Shown here: positions 20,534 through 34,566 of the stretch, piece by piece
Position numbering within the stretch: the first letter of the stretch is position 1
Layout: each line of letters starts with the position of its first letter
Source of the DNA: Raffaelea ambrosiae
Lineage: Eukaryota > Ascomycota > Sordariomycetes > Ophiostomatales > Ophiostomataceae
Length of the DNA stretch: 64,000 bases
Direction of reading: 5' to 3'
Assembly (NCBI GenBank): GCA_002778195.1
Contig: PCDI01000010.1
Location: 496,001 to 560,000 of the forward strand
The notes under the pieces: generated by a model
Told to the model about the DNA's origin: nothing
Databases searched by the model: none
What the model saw: the letters and a program-made list of their open reading frames with translations, nothing else
Translations under genes and position numbers: made by a program

Positions 20534-22667
20534 ATGAGTTCTGAAAAGCAATATGGCGTCACGCCGCCCCTCTCGACGGAGATGCCGACCGAGGAGCAGC
20601 GTCGTGCTACCGACGCTCTGCTCGAGGAGCTGCGGCAGCAAGGGACATTCGAGAGCACTGCCGAGACGCAGAAGCGGTAAGCTGCTTATTATGTTATTTT
20701 ATGGTCTGACACATGGCCACCGGACCCGACCCCTTGCTAATAGTCTTTGGCTACAGATTCAAAGTTCTCGAGTCCCTCAAAACCGTTGCCGACGCCTTCG
20801 TGAAACGAGTGGCCAAGGAGAAGGCCCCCGACAATCCCACCCTCTCGAAAGATGCCTGCGCCAAGATCTTCACCTATGGCAGCTTCCGCCTGGGTGTCTA
20901 CATGCCCGGCTCCGATATTGATACCCTCGTGGTTGCTCCCAAATACGTCACTCGCGACGACTACTTTCGCTACTTTCCAGAAATGTTGCAGTCCATGACC
21001 CCGCCTGGGTCGATCACAGACCTGACCACCGTCGAGGACGCCTTTGTGCCCATCATCAAGTTTGAATACTCGGACATCAGCATTGATTTGATCTTCTCGC
21101 GTGTTCTCCTGACGCAGCTGCCTGCTGACGAAAAGTGGGGTCTGAAGGATTCAAACTTGCTGCGCGGCTTGGACGACGCGGAGCTGCGGTCTGTGAACGG
21201 TACCCGAGTGACGGACGAGATTCTGAGCCTTGTGCCCGAACAGCGGACCTTCCGTGACGCTCTGCGTGCAATCAAGCTGTGGGCGCAACGCCGTGCCATC
21301 TATGCCAACATTATGGGCTTCCCGGGCGGCGTGGCCTGGGCCATGATGGTGGCTCGCGTTTGCCAGCTCTACCCCAAGGCCACTGGCGCTGTGATCGTGT
21401 CCAAGTTCTTTGGCATCATTCTGCGGTGGCCGTGGCCCAACCCGGTGCTCCTCAAGCCCATCGAGGACGGCCCGCTGCCCGTGCGCGTATGGAACCCCAA
21501 GGTCTATCGTGGTGACCAGTTCCACATCATGCCTATCATCACGCCAGCCTACCCGTCCATGTGTGCAACATACAACATCACGCAGTCGTCTCTTTCGATC
21601 ATCAAGCGCGAACTCGAGCGGGCATCGGAAATCTCGCAGATGATCATTGGTGGCCGGCGGCCTTGGAAGGACCTCTTTGTAAAGCATACCTTTTTCACGA
21701 ACGATTTTAAGTACTACATTTCGGTGATCACGGCAAGCACAGACAAGGAGGCGCAGAACGTTTGGTCGGGCTTTGTTGAGTCGAAGGTGCGCGTGCTCGT
21801 CCAGGGACTGGAACGTCATGAATCCATTGCACTGGCGCGCGCTTTCAACAAGGGCTACGAACGCGTTCATATGTGCAAGACCAAGGAAGAGATACATTCT
21901 GTCCAAAACGGCAGCCTGGACTACATTAAGAAAGAAGACGGTGGTGCCACTACCACGGCCGAGAATGGAGATGCCCCACAGGCGGATGGAGAGAAGCCCG
22001 CAGAGCCCGTCGAAGTGTACACTTCAACTCACTACATTGGCATTGAGCTGGTTGAAGGTGAGGTCTTGTGCTTTTTCAATCTGCAGTACACTCTAGTGTC
22101 TCCTGTCGCTAACACTCGTTCTCTAGGAGCTAAATCTCTGGATCTCTCATACCAAGTCGAAGAGTTTAAAGATTTGTGCTTCGGGTGGGAAAAGTATAAA
22201 GAGAAGCTGGAGAAAATATGTACCCTTAGCATTCAGCATGCCCGCAAGTACGTATCATCTATCCTTGGGCCTTCACCTGGTCCGTGTTCGCTGCTAATTG
22301 TCATCAGCTTCAATTTACCGGACGACGTGTTCTCGGAAGGGGAGGTCAAGCCTACCAAGCAGGTCCGGACGGCTCGCCGCCGGAATCCCAACGCACCCGC
22401 TGCCAACGGAGCGAAGAAGCGGAGTGCCGGAGAAGTAGGTCGCTTTTGGGGAGACATGCTGCAAACCGAATTTAGCTATGTCAGGCTGCGGCGCAGACCA
22501 TGGACCTGTCTGTTGACTATCCTTGCCCCATACACCAGACGCTGATGTTGTCTTTTTTCTAGGAACTTCAGGCAAATGCGCCGCCTGCGAAGCGACAACA
22601 GCCGCCGGCGCAAAAGGCTCAACAACAGCAGCAAACGACAACGGTTACGGCTGCTGCAGCCGGGTGA
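20534..22667 (+). CDS. PAP1: poly(A) polymerase
   Basis: Five exons: 20534-20676, 20757-22057, 22127-22247, 22308-22434 and 22563-22667, giving 598 residues; all junctions are GT/AG and in frame. The enzyme adds the poly(A) tail to nuclear pre-mRNA 3' ends as part of the cleavage and polyadenylation factor. The N-terminus has the conserved YGVTPPLSTEMPT. The nucleotidyltransferase signature GSFRLGVYMPGSDIDTL places metal-binding aspartates at residues 101 and 103, with the third at 158 in ISIDLIFSR; the arrangement matches yeast Pap1. The central and RNA-binding domains are intact (GVAWAMMVARVCQLYP, PVRVWNPKVY). After the last conserved domain, a basic, Gln/Ala-rich tail (PPAKRQQPPAQKAQQQQQ) resembles nuclear localisation tails. 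The length is usual for the family. Confidence 0.96.
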
Positions 22668-23871
22668 GCTGACAGTGATGTGCCGCCAGGACACCGTGAG
22701 TGTTCTGGCTTATCCAATCAGACAAAAACAGCCTCGCGCCGCCATGGTCTCGGACAAGGCCATGGCGAGTTCAGATTGACATCCAAACGAGTCATCCCAG
22801 GTGCGGAAGAACGGCTGTTGGACCCCATTACCCTGATGAGTTTGTCGGGTGTGTGACCCTCAAAGAGAGCTACTTCGGCAACTTTTCCGGCAAACCTCGG
22901 ATGCCTTCTTACGGCATCTCCTACGTTGAAACGAGTGGTCAACTTTCCGACCCCCTAGTCAGAAACAGTTTGATTGTTTCTATCTGACAAAATGAGAAAA
23001 CAGAAAACAGACAAAAAAGGAGCGGAAGGCTAAAAACATACAATCCCCTGCAGATTCCAGATCACCAAACAGGTTATCCAAGATGACGGCAGATACTCTT
23101 GCGAAAGAGGACCCAAAAAAATAACAAAAATCGATCAAACCCAGAAAAAAAAAAGAAGACAGGGAGATGAAAGAAGAGAAAGATTGGGAAAAGGGAACGA
23201 AATAAAATAAAACACAGACGGGGCAGGCTTGCCCCTGTATGGCATGGCCTACCCTGTCTGTCTGCCCTGAGGTTGAGAGGCTAGGGGACATTCTCCCGAA
23301 GCATGAAAGAGACACCGTGGAGAGCTATGTTTGTTTTGCTTGTTCGTTTCTACGGCCTCCTTCAGCGTGCGACCTCCTTCCTTCCATTCTAACCCTCCCC
23401 TTCCCTTTCGTCTTTGGTTCTCATTCTCACATTCGGCGTCACGGCTGGTTTCAAACAGAGAAAAGAGAGGTATAAGCGAAGCATTCAACAGGAGTGAAAC
23501 CGGTGCTGGCACATCATCTAATTGTTTTTATTCTATTGTGTTTCCGTCTGCTTTTTTATGTATCATACGTTTGTCTATCTTTCTAATCGGCCTTTTTTGC
23601 CCTGTCTCGCATGCATGCACAGTATCAGCCATACTGTTTTTTCTTTCTCTCTTTCTAGCTTCAAGTCGGTGGGTGTACTTACAAAAAGTTCCCATTTGGG
23701 GATATCTTACTCAAGTCAGATATTGATATATATATAAAAAACAGAGATAATTTTCGGGGCATCCGTGCCTCATCCAAATTGCCAACCGAATTTTCTGGAC
23801 AGTCGTTCGCACTCCTCAAATGCTCTCTACTGACTTCCAAGTCTTTCCATATCATCATGCCCGCCTACTTA
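22668..23871. other. convergent intergenic region between PAP1 and DML1
   Basis: It holds the 3' ends of two converging genes. Poly-T/CT-rich and AT-rich parts (23100-23170, 23640-23740) are likely untranslated or terminator sequence. No coding region is recognised. Confidence 0.4.
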
Positions 23872-25841
23872 TCAATCGTCATCGTCGTCATCGTCGCTGC
23901 CACTCGACCACCCGTCGTGGTACGCGTCTGCCATGCTGGCTAGATCGTTGCCTAAGTTCTCTCGGTCTTCAATGCCAATGGCACGCGGTATGGTGGTCCG
24001 CAGAATCTTTAGACGGTCAGCCACGGCGCTGTCTGTGGCCAAAGCCGCCGTAACCGGGATTGCTGGTCGGTTGGCTGGGGTTGTTTGATAAATGTGCGGG
24101 AAGCTGTCAAGGAGAGGGAAGGCCAGGTCGACTTTGTATCTACAGAAGCAGAAAAAAATAAGAGACTTAGTTTTCCCCCCAAAGGACATTGCATTTTAGT
24201 TCAAGGTACCGAGATGAAACTCACCTCTGGCTGACGGGTTTCAGCGCAAACCGCCGCCGAACCATGTCCTGGGGATCGGATATGTGCGTCGAGTCCATTC
24301 TACGGTCGTTGTCCTCTTCATCGTCTTCATTGTCGTTGTCGTCTTCGTCATCCAATGTCCTGCTCCTCGTGACGACAGCCTGGCCAAACATGCGCGGTTT
24401 CTTGTTCCGACCACGGGTGCCGTGGCCATTGACCTGATACTGGTGGCTTCCGGGCACATCGTGCGGTGCAAAATCCATGTCCAACCGAATCTCGGAGGGC
24501 CCGCCGTCTTCGTTGTCGTTGTCGCCGTCGCCGCCGCTCTCTTCTTCGCTCTTCTTCTTGACTTCCTTCCAAGGTCGGACCACGCTCATCTGCAGATTGG
24601 CCACCATCTGCTTGCCCGTGGCGTTGAGCAGCTCTGTCAGGTAGGCTAGGCCGTCGCCGCCTTGGCCGGGCCGCAGACGCGCCGGGAGGGTGATGGTCTC
24701 CATGGCGGTGGCCACAAGAGCCGATGTGTGCCAGATGGACGTTGCGTCCAAGCCAGCCACGGTCCGTGACGGGATGTGCGACGGCAGAGCGACAGGAATG
24801 ACCAGAGAGGCCTGGCTGTACGCCTCAGCCAGCGTACGGGCCTTGTTGGCCAACAGTTGAATGCGTTTTTCCTGCGCATGGGTTTAGTACAGGGCCACCA
24901 TAGATAATAAGCCTGAACAAGGAAACAAACAAACAAGCAAAGGAAAAAAAAGGGAAAAAAAAAACCCTCTCATACCCTTGGCAACCTCCCTACCGGCTCT
25001 TGCAGTGCCCAAAACCACACGGTCAGCTTGCCGTACTCATCCCGCATCCGCTCCAGATACCGTGCCGCAAAGCCACCCCAGATGTCGTCCACGCTGGCCA
25101 GCATCTGAATGCCCTGCAAGTGGTCGGCCTCCTCAGCAAATGGCCGCAGGTCCCGGTCCAGCAGATCGTGCTCGCGGTCCAGTGAAGAGAAGAGAGACTC
25201 GCCGTCAAACCAGTTGAGGGAACGGTCTGGGTGGCCACCGTCACCGCCCCCCGCGGTGGTCGTGGAGGACGCCGCCGCACCGCCGGGCGCCGCCAGTTCG
25301 GGCTCGTCGCCGACCTCGACCAGCGACCGCGGGTGGTAGTAGACACGGCTGTAGTCGGACCAGTAGCGCACGTCCGCGGGCGTGAGTGGTGCGGGTGCCA
25401 CGCCGGCGTCCAGGCTCTGGAGATAGGCACTAGGCGGGATGGGGGTGGCGCGGTGGACGACGGGTTGGTTCGCGGTCGACCAGAGGTTCATGGCGGCTGC
25501 TCGTCGCTGCTGGTCCGCGGCACCGCTCTCCTCCTCCTGCACTTCATACAAGGCGTTCACCTTGTGCAGGGAGCCAAATCCGCCCTTGCGGTCGTAGATG
25601 ACCGTCCGGGGCAGGTACGTCTCGGAGCCGTCGGCGCCGAGGCCGGCCCGCCAGTGGATGTCATGGTCGACGGGCGAGGGAGCCGTGTCTTGGCCGTATG
25701 TAAAGTACGATTCCTTGTAGTGTTAGTGCGGGCAGGCGCAGACGGGTATACAAAGAAGGGGCCCCTTACCTGGGCGTTCCAGAAATGGGTGGCGACATAG
25801 TTGCTCTGGCGGCCCAGCTGGAGGGTGATGATCTCGCGCAT
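23872..25841 (-). CDS. DML1: DML1/Misato family tubulin-like protein (mitochondrial inheritance)
   Basis: Four exons: 25770-25841, 24976-25713, 24225-24871 and 23872-24139, giving 574 residues with consistent frame. The N-terminus MREIITLQLGRQSNYVATHF then WNAQ|ESYFTYG across the first intron is the family's signature and resembles the start of tubulins. Dml1/Misato proteins combine a Misato segment II and a tubulin-like GTPase fold; yeast Dml1 is needed for partitioning of mitochondria and mitochondrial DNA. The central part (VWFWALQEPVG, LDATSIWHTSALVATAMETI) fits the family. Insertions rich in Asp/Glu/Asn occur near residue 400 and the protein ends in seven aspartates, so it is somewhat longer than typical. 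It is divergent to the peroxiredoxin-like gene 600 bp away and convergent with PAP1. Confidence 0.93.
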
Positions 25842-26441
25842 GGTTTCTCTCTGCGGGGGAAGAAAGCCCGTCGCCCGAACGGTGTGCGTCTAAGGAGACC
25901 AAAAAGAAGAAACTAGAGCAGATTCTAGAAAGCCATGCGTCGTGAAAGGAGGCCCTGTCTTTCAGCCAAAATCCGGTGTAAATCTAAGTGAGCGAGCAGG
26001 TGTAGGAGAAAATCGAGCCTTGTTTAGTACGTATGACGTATGAATTTTCGGATTTAAATTTGCTATGCAAGTAGGACAACAGCGATTCCAGGCGGGCACA
26101 CGGGCAGAAAGCTAAGCTTTTAGGGGACCTAGGTACTTCTATACCTATCTTATCAGGCGGGGTTCCTTGTGGGAGAGGCCGCCTAAAAGTTTAAAAAGGC
26201 AGTGGACCTATCACCTACGCCCTGTGTATTTTTTTTTGCCTCACTTTTTCTTGCTTCGACTCTTCCTCGAGACTGCTCTCGTGACCCCTCGACAAGCACA
26301 CGTCCACACGAACGTCTACCTTCCCCCACGGCTGTTATTCCATCGACTCGACTCTCTTCACCTAAAATAAAATAAAATAAAACGCACAGTCTCTCAGTCT
26401 CTCCGTCTCTCTTTGCTCGTGACCGTCCTCCGCTTGACACC
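25842..26441. promoter_or_regulatory. shared divergent promoter, DML1 / peroxiredoxin-like gene
   Basis: A 600-bp gap between divergent start codons. A TTTAAAAAGG-type TATA-like element is at about 26188 on the side of the plus-strand gene, followed by a C/T-rich leader (26220-26430). Confidence 0.4.
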
Positions 26442-27086
26442 ATGGATCTCGATCTCAAGGGTTATGCCCAGCGCGAAATCGCCGCGCTCAAGGCGCCGCC
26501 CAAGAAGGAGGTGGCGCCTCTCCCGACCGTCGGCGCCCAGGCGCCGGCGTCGCCCGAGCTGCGTCTGCCGCGCGCCAAGCCCACCCTGATCGTGTTTCTG
26601 CGGCACGTCGGCGACCCCTTTGCCGAAAAGATCTTTTCCCGCCTCGCCGCGCTCTCGGTCAAGGAGCCGCGCCTCGACTACGTGGCCGTCTCGCACTCGG
26701 ACCGGGACGCCACCGACCGCTGGGTCGCGCAGATCGGCGGCGCCTGGGAGACGGAGCTGGTCATCGACACGGAGCGCGACCTGTATGCGCGCTGGGGTCT
26801 GGGCCTGACGACGACGTGGCAGCTGCTCAACCCCGCGGCGCTCTACAAGACGTTTGCGCTTGGCCGCGACGAAGGCATCTGGGGCCGCGCCGTGGAGAGC
26901 GGCAGCCGGTGGCAGAATGGCGGCGCGTTTGCCGTGGACGCCCTGGGCGTGGTGCGCTGGGTGCATGTGCCGCACGGCTCCGACGACGTGATCAACTTTG
27001 ATCCCGCCTTCAAGGCCTTTGGGCTGCCGGTGCCGGTAGTCAAGGAACATCCCCTCAAGAAGCACAACCCCGGGGAGAGGATGTGA
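26442..27086 (+). CDS. AhpC/TSA-like (PRXL2-type) thioredoxin-fold protein lacking cysteine
   Basis: A single exon of 214 residues; the ATG context is ACACCATGG. The fold is that of the AhpC/TSA antioxidant-like family (PRXL2/FAM213 relatives): a first strand TLIVFLRHVGDPFAEKIF, then VAVSHSDRDATDRWVAQIGG, the ELVIDTERDLYARWGLGL segment, and a C-terminal GGAFAVDALGVVRWVHVPH strand pair. In redox-active relatives the loop after the first strand carries one or two cysteines (as in RHFGCPFC). Here it reads RHVGDPFA, and the whole protein contains no cysteine. It therefore cannot act by thiol chemistry; a binding or structural role is more likely. Many fungi have similar proteins from memory, so the loss is probably ancestral. 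The localisation is unknown and no signal peptide is seen. Confidence 0.82.
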   Translation: MDLDLKGYAQREIAALKAPPKKEVAPLPTVGAQAPASPELRLPRAKPTLIVFLRHVGDPFAEKIFSRLAALSVKEPRLDYVAVSHSDRDATDRWVAQIGGAWETELVIDTERDLYARWGLGLTTTWQLLNPAALYKTFALGRDEGIWGRAVESGSRWQNGGAFAVDALGVVRWVHVPHGSDDVINFDPAFKAFGLPVPVVKEHPLKKHNPGERM

Positions 27087-28500
27087 GGATGGCACCGCGT
27101 AGCTTTGGAAGGGGTGTGTTTTTGGCCTGCCTTTTCTTTTGTTTCCTGTTTGTTTCCCTTGGTATGGCTTTCCTGCTCGCTCGGCTCTTCGGTATGCCAG
27201 TTTGCTCTACTTCGATACCTGCTCGGGCTCCCTACACTCTCATGATTTTTACGTCTTTGGTGTTTTCGGTCAAGGCTTGGAATGGCCAAAGGAGGGGTGT
27301 TTCTGCAATTTCAATTTATGTTAGGTGCATACTCGCTTCTCCCTTTAAGAATGCAGTCTATTATTCCCTTTTGTGATTGAGAACATATCATCTCACAAGA
27401 GGTCCTCGTTGCGCATGACGCCGCAGTCTATGCCCATTTTGACATCGCCTCTGGTCTCCCAGCCATGGCAATGCCCACTGGAAAAGGGTGCTGCATCTAC
27501 TGGCGAACTACACTGGCCATGACCTTTGATTCCCCTATGCGGTATGATGGGGGAAGGTAGCATGCATGATCTGACGTATCGACAGAGCCAGGGGGGACAT
27601 AATTTCGAGCCCCAGAAAGCAGCAATCGTTGTCTCGTAACAGTCTATATCGGCCCATCTTGAGTCTGCAATCCAATTGGGCTTGTCTCCTGTACCCAGCA
27701 GACTGTACTGCAGCATCGCAATGCGTGAGTGTCACAAACAGATCGAGGTTGACAAGCGAATAAAGACAGACCGGCCTTTGCTCATCTTTCACGCGCCATA
27801 CCTCCCCCAGACCAATTCGATCTCGGCAAGAGATGGGGCAGTTAACGTAGAGTTCGGGGAAGGCGCCAGTATGCTTGCTTCCCCGGGGCTGAACAGCATT
27901 CCAACTCACAGCCTGGCCTCTGAGATTTGAATCATAAAGTAGAAAATCCCGACAACAGCCACACGGGGACTCGGATCCATGGTGGCCACAAGTCTCCACA
28001 GCGGTGAGACCATGAGTTGCATAAGTAACACTGCCATTCTGACAGCCTGTACGGTGTTCTGCAGATTTGTCCACGGCACCCCTCGCGGGTTGGGACTACA
28101 CACGCAGGAGTACTCGAGCTTGGCCATAGTCAAGTGAAACAGGAACTGCAGGGTTGCAGCTGCATGCAGCTAGCCTTGCTTCTTTGCTTGCGACGGGGAC
28201 CACCTCGACAAGTCGTTTGTAGCAGCGTCCCGGCCACTCCAAAAGACCTCCTCTAGGGAGAACATGGTAAACTGGGATACGAACATTCTGGAAATGGCTC
28301 GTTCTTGGTGCAGATCGGGCTAGTCTGCTTCCCGTCGTCTCGTCTGCTCCCAGCCTGTTTGGGCCAGCCTGGCCGCCGCTGGATGTGGAGCTGTGATGCG
28401 CGACGATGTGGGCACAGAACAACATATGAAATGGCATGCGCTCTGTTTGCCTGGCTTGCTTGCCTGCCTGGCTTGCCACAATCGGCTGCACGTGATTGTG
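27087..28500. other. intergenic region with a possible decayed membrane-protein gene on the minus strand
   Basis: Bases 27906-28133 (-) encode MQLMVSPLWRLVATM followed by VAVVGIFYFMIQIS, and 27640-27700 (-) encode WADIDCYETTIAAF. The order and flavour recall helices 5-7 of the fungal rhodopsin-domain (PTH11-like) integral membrane proteins. Stops and frame changes separate the pieces and no complete gene can be assembled. Nothing else is seen. The 3' flank of the peroxiredoxin-like gene is at the left end. Confidence 0.25.
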
Positions 28501-29571
28501 ACGCCCTGTGTCAGGTCGGTTCTTTCTTGCTCTTGGTCGCTCCTGCCTTGATCCTTTTATTTATCTTTCTCCCTTTTGGGCGGCGGGGTCGAGCGTGTCG
28601 CGCTGGCCAATTAAAGACACGAATTCAGAGGTCGCGTCAGCGTACCTTGCCGCGTTTGCATGCCTCAGCGGTACTTCGCCGCGACTTCCGCGCTGGGCTT
28701 GGCCATTTAGCCCGTTCCCCACCACTTCTGACAAAGGGAGGAGCGAAGGGCAGGGGAAAAAAAAAAGCTGGCAGCGACGCGAATTTTAAAGTAGTAACCG
28801 CGATCGACCAGCAAAGGTTCGCATTGTCATCAATTAAACTAAACACGCACACCAAATGCCACCACGGCTTTGCCTTTCTGTATTTTTTTTTTCTCTTGCC
28901 TCACGAATATTTTTTTCATCCCCCCCCCCTTTCTCCCTTTTTTCCTTTTCAGCTCTCCCAACAAAAGGCAACAAAAAAAGCGAACAGCAAACGCGGCTGC
29001 ACCTCCAGCTCAGCACTGTGTCGCTATTTAGTCGTTTGTCGATTTTCTCCCCCCCCTGCCCTTTTCAGATCATCGTCGCATCCGACCTAGCCCTCTTTTT
29101 TTATTTTATTTTAATTTTTCGTTATACCCTCCCCCCTGTCCCTTTTTCTTGGTTTCGCAGGGACCAGCCGACCGAATTTTATCTGCCCCGCGAGGCGATC
29201 ATAGAGAAGAGAGCTTTGGCATCCTTTTCGACCTTTCATCCTCTCTCTATTGATCTGTTCGACATAGTAGTCGTTCGTCTCTGCAACGCGCGCAACGAAG
29301 CAGCTCGAAACAGCGCCAACGACAGGGCCACAGCTCAGGACTAACGCTTTTGTATGCATTGCCCCTGTAACTCGCATCATCACCATCGGCGACTTTTCTC
29401 CGTGCTTTGGGATCCGTCGAATCTGCGGCCCGTTCTGACCAAGCAAAGCAGCTCGTCGAGCTTTTTCTGTCTTTTCTGTCTTTTCTGCCGCCTCTTCCAT
29501 TTTCGATCGACCCCCACTCGCGTGCTGTCTGCTGCTGCTGCTGCATCAGCCGGCTTCACAGCTTGATTGCG
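28501..29571 (+). promoter_or_regulatory. long pyrimidine-rich leader of FKH2 with upstream ORF
   Basis: Bases 28870-29160 are mostly T and C. An ATG at 29354 opens a 70-codon upstream reading frame that stops at 29566, five bases before the FKH2 start at 29572. Whether this ATG lies in the mature transcript cannot be read from genomic sequence. Confidence 0.45.
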
Positions 29572-32173
<2,602 letters not shown>

Positions 32174-32603
32174 ACCTGTCTTCGTTTCTGTTTGATTTTG
32201 GCGCCTCCCGCAAAAGGGAATGGGAGTTATGATTTCACGTTACCAATGCCATACTAAGGAGGCTTCTTTTCTATTCGACCTTTTTTTGACTTGTACCAAC
32301 ACTGTTCTCAATGGATGACGAAAAGGGGTGGATCTGTTTTCTGGCTGTATGTTTTACTACCATTTTGGATACACACAAGGCCGTGTTGAAAATGAAGGCA
32401 CATCAAATGGGACCATTTTTGGCCTATTCTCGAACGATTTTGGGGGGCATGCTTGTTTAAAGTATTTGAAGCTTTCTTTTAGTTGTTTGGATTCGACTAA
32501 ATTTGCCTCACGTTCATGATGCCCTTGTTTTCTGTCCAGATGAAGTCACATCCCAGTTGCCTATTTCCATCTCCGCTTCAATTTATATATTTTGCATTGT
32601 ATT
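32174..32603. other. convergent intergenic region FKH2 / AtuA-like gene
   Basis: The 3' flanks of two converging genes, T-rich around 32270-32300. No gene is seen. Confidence 0.4.
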
Positions 32604-34566
32604 TCATACCTTGCCTCGCGCCAGGAACTTGTTGGGAATGTCAACATGGCGGCAGCGAATAAATTCACAAAGGTTCTTGCCAAGACCGTCAAGGGACGAC
32701 GTCGAATTAAACCCGCGGTCGAGGTGATCCTTGAGCAAAAAGTGCACGGTACGGATGCGCGGCATCTCAAAGCGGTCGACGCCGTGTCCGAGGTACTCCT
32801 TGCCCAGGATCTCGATGAACTTTTCCTTGGTGAGGAGACTTCGCAGCCAGTCCCACTCATCGTCGTGGCGAACGAATAGGCCGACATTGGCATCACTGGC
32901 CTTGTCGCCGGAGCGGCCCAGCACCACCCAGCCGAGGGGTCCGCGCGTGGTCGGGCCAAAGGAAGCCAGGTCGACGGGATTGCTGGTCTCGTATGAGTTC
33001 TGGCGGCGGCCATAGGTCTGCGTGACCTTGGGTGGCGGGATGTCAATGGCTTGGCCATTCCACTCGAGAACGACGCGGTGGCGGACGACCTCCTGGGGCA
33101 ACAGGGCGACCCAGTACTCGTAAATGCTTTTTGGTGCAGCCTGGCGCTGGTCGTTGATGATGGTGGCGCCCGGGACGCTCTGGAGGAAGTTCTCCATGCA
33201 CCAGCGGGTAAAGTTGGGGCCCGTCATGTTGCCCTCGCCCAGGACGGCCGGGTCCTTGGTCTGGACAAAGACGCGGAAGGTGACGGTGGCAGAGCTCTGG
33301 TCCTCGGGGTTCTCGGGCACGGAGCCGACGAGCTGGAACTTGAGCACAGAGAACTTTTCCACGTTCTTGCCCATGGAGTAGCGGATCTGCTTCTCGGTCC
33401 ACGCGGCCTTCTCCTCCATGTCGAGGCCGACAAAGAGGTAGTGGAACTCGGCCTGGTAGCCGCCGTGGGCCGTGAGGCCGACCTTGGTGGTGGGTGGTGG
33501 CGGCAGACCCTTCACGCCGGTCATGCGCACGGCGTCCTTGCCGACTTGCGTGAACAGCAGACCCTCGATGTTGGCGGTCACGTCCGAGTTGAAGTACAGC
33601 GGGCCCTGAATCTCGTACACCAGCTGCGACGTCAGCGTGCCCACGGACACCTCGCCGCCCGTGTGGGCCTCCTTGGTGAAGACGGTCTCGCCGCTCGCCT
33701 CGATGGCGGCAATGGGGAAGCCGAGGTTCTCGCATCCCGCGAACAGGCTCTTGAACGCCGCGTAGTAGCCGCCCGTGGCGTACGCCGAGCACTCAATCAG
33801 ATGGCCCGCCATGAGCGAGCCGGCCAGCGCGTCCAGGTCGCTGCGGTCCCAGCCGTGCCACCAGGCGGCGGCGCCGATCGTCGGGGCGGCATCGGCCACG
33901 CGTCCGCAGATGACAATGTCGGCGCCGGCCTGGAACGCCGCGGCGATGCCGAGGCCGCCCAGGTAGCACTGCGCATAGATGGGCTCGTAGTCCCAGGTGT
34001 CGAGGTCTTGGCCGGTGTCGAGGCTGGTGAACGGCTCGCCCTGCTGGCGCAGCGCGTCGACCTGCTCGGTCACCTCGTCGCCCTCGACCCAGGCGACCTT
34101 GAGCGTCAAGCCCAGCTCGTCGATCTTGGCGCGCACCTCCTTGGCCAGCAGCTGGGCGTCGCTGGCGCCGGCATTGACGGCGAGGCGGACACCCTTCTCT
34201 TGCAGCACGGGCAGACCGGGTGTCAGGCTGCCCATGAAACACGGGTCGAAGAGACCCGGGCCGGAGAAGTCTTGCTTGGCCTCGCGCTCGACCTTGAGGG
34301 CGCCATGAATGGTCATTGTGCACTCGGACATCCAATCTGGAGTAGGAAAAGGCGTTAGTGGGATTCCTTGCCATGGGGGGCCATTTTCGGTGTTTTATTT
34401 TTGTTTATATTTATATTTATATTCTTGCTTTGGATTCAGACACACCTCCGATGATGACATCGACATTGCAGTTCTTGGCCAGGTCGTGGATGGCCCGTTG
34501 CCGGTCAGTGAAGCCACCGGAGGCGCCGCCGACGCGGACGGGTCTCTTGGCCATGCTGGAAGGCAT
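32604..34566 (-). CDS. AtuA-like (DUF1446) acyclic-terpene-utilisation family protein
   Basis: Two exons, 34446-34566 and 32604-34336, give 617 residues. The first encodes VGGASGGFTDRQRAIHDLAK and the donor (gtgtgtct) falls in a Gly codon; splicing restores GDWMSECTMTIHG, the characteristic start of DUF1446. The central domain holds CYLGGLGIAAAFQAGADIVI and CGRVADAAPTIGAAAWWHGW, typical of AtuA. The C-terminal part from about residue 500 (PLGWVVLGRSGDKASDANVG) matches the AtuA-like ferredoxin-fold domain often fused in fungi. In Pseudomonas, AtuA belongs to the citronellol/geraniol catabolic cluster, but its reaction is not established. In fungi the role is unknown. It is probably cytosolic and no targeting peptide is seen. 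It is divergent to a Zn2Cys6 factor 1.4 kb away, which might regulate it. Confidence 0.9.

Noticed and set aside
33051..34358. 435-codon plus-strand frame opposite the AtuA-like gene
   Set aside because: Shadow of a highly conserved DUF1446 gene.
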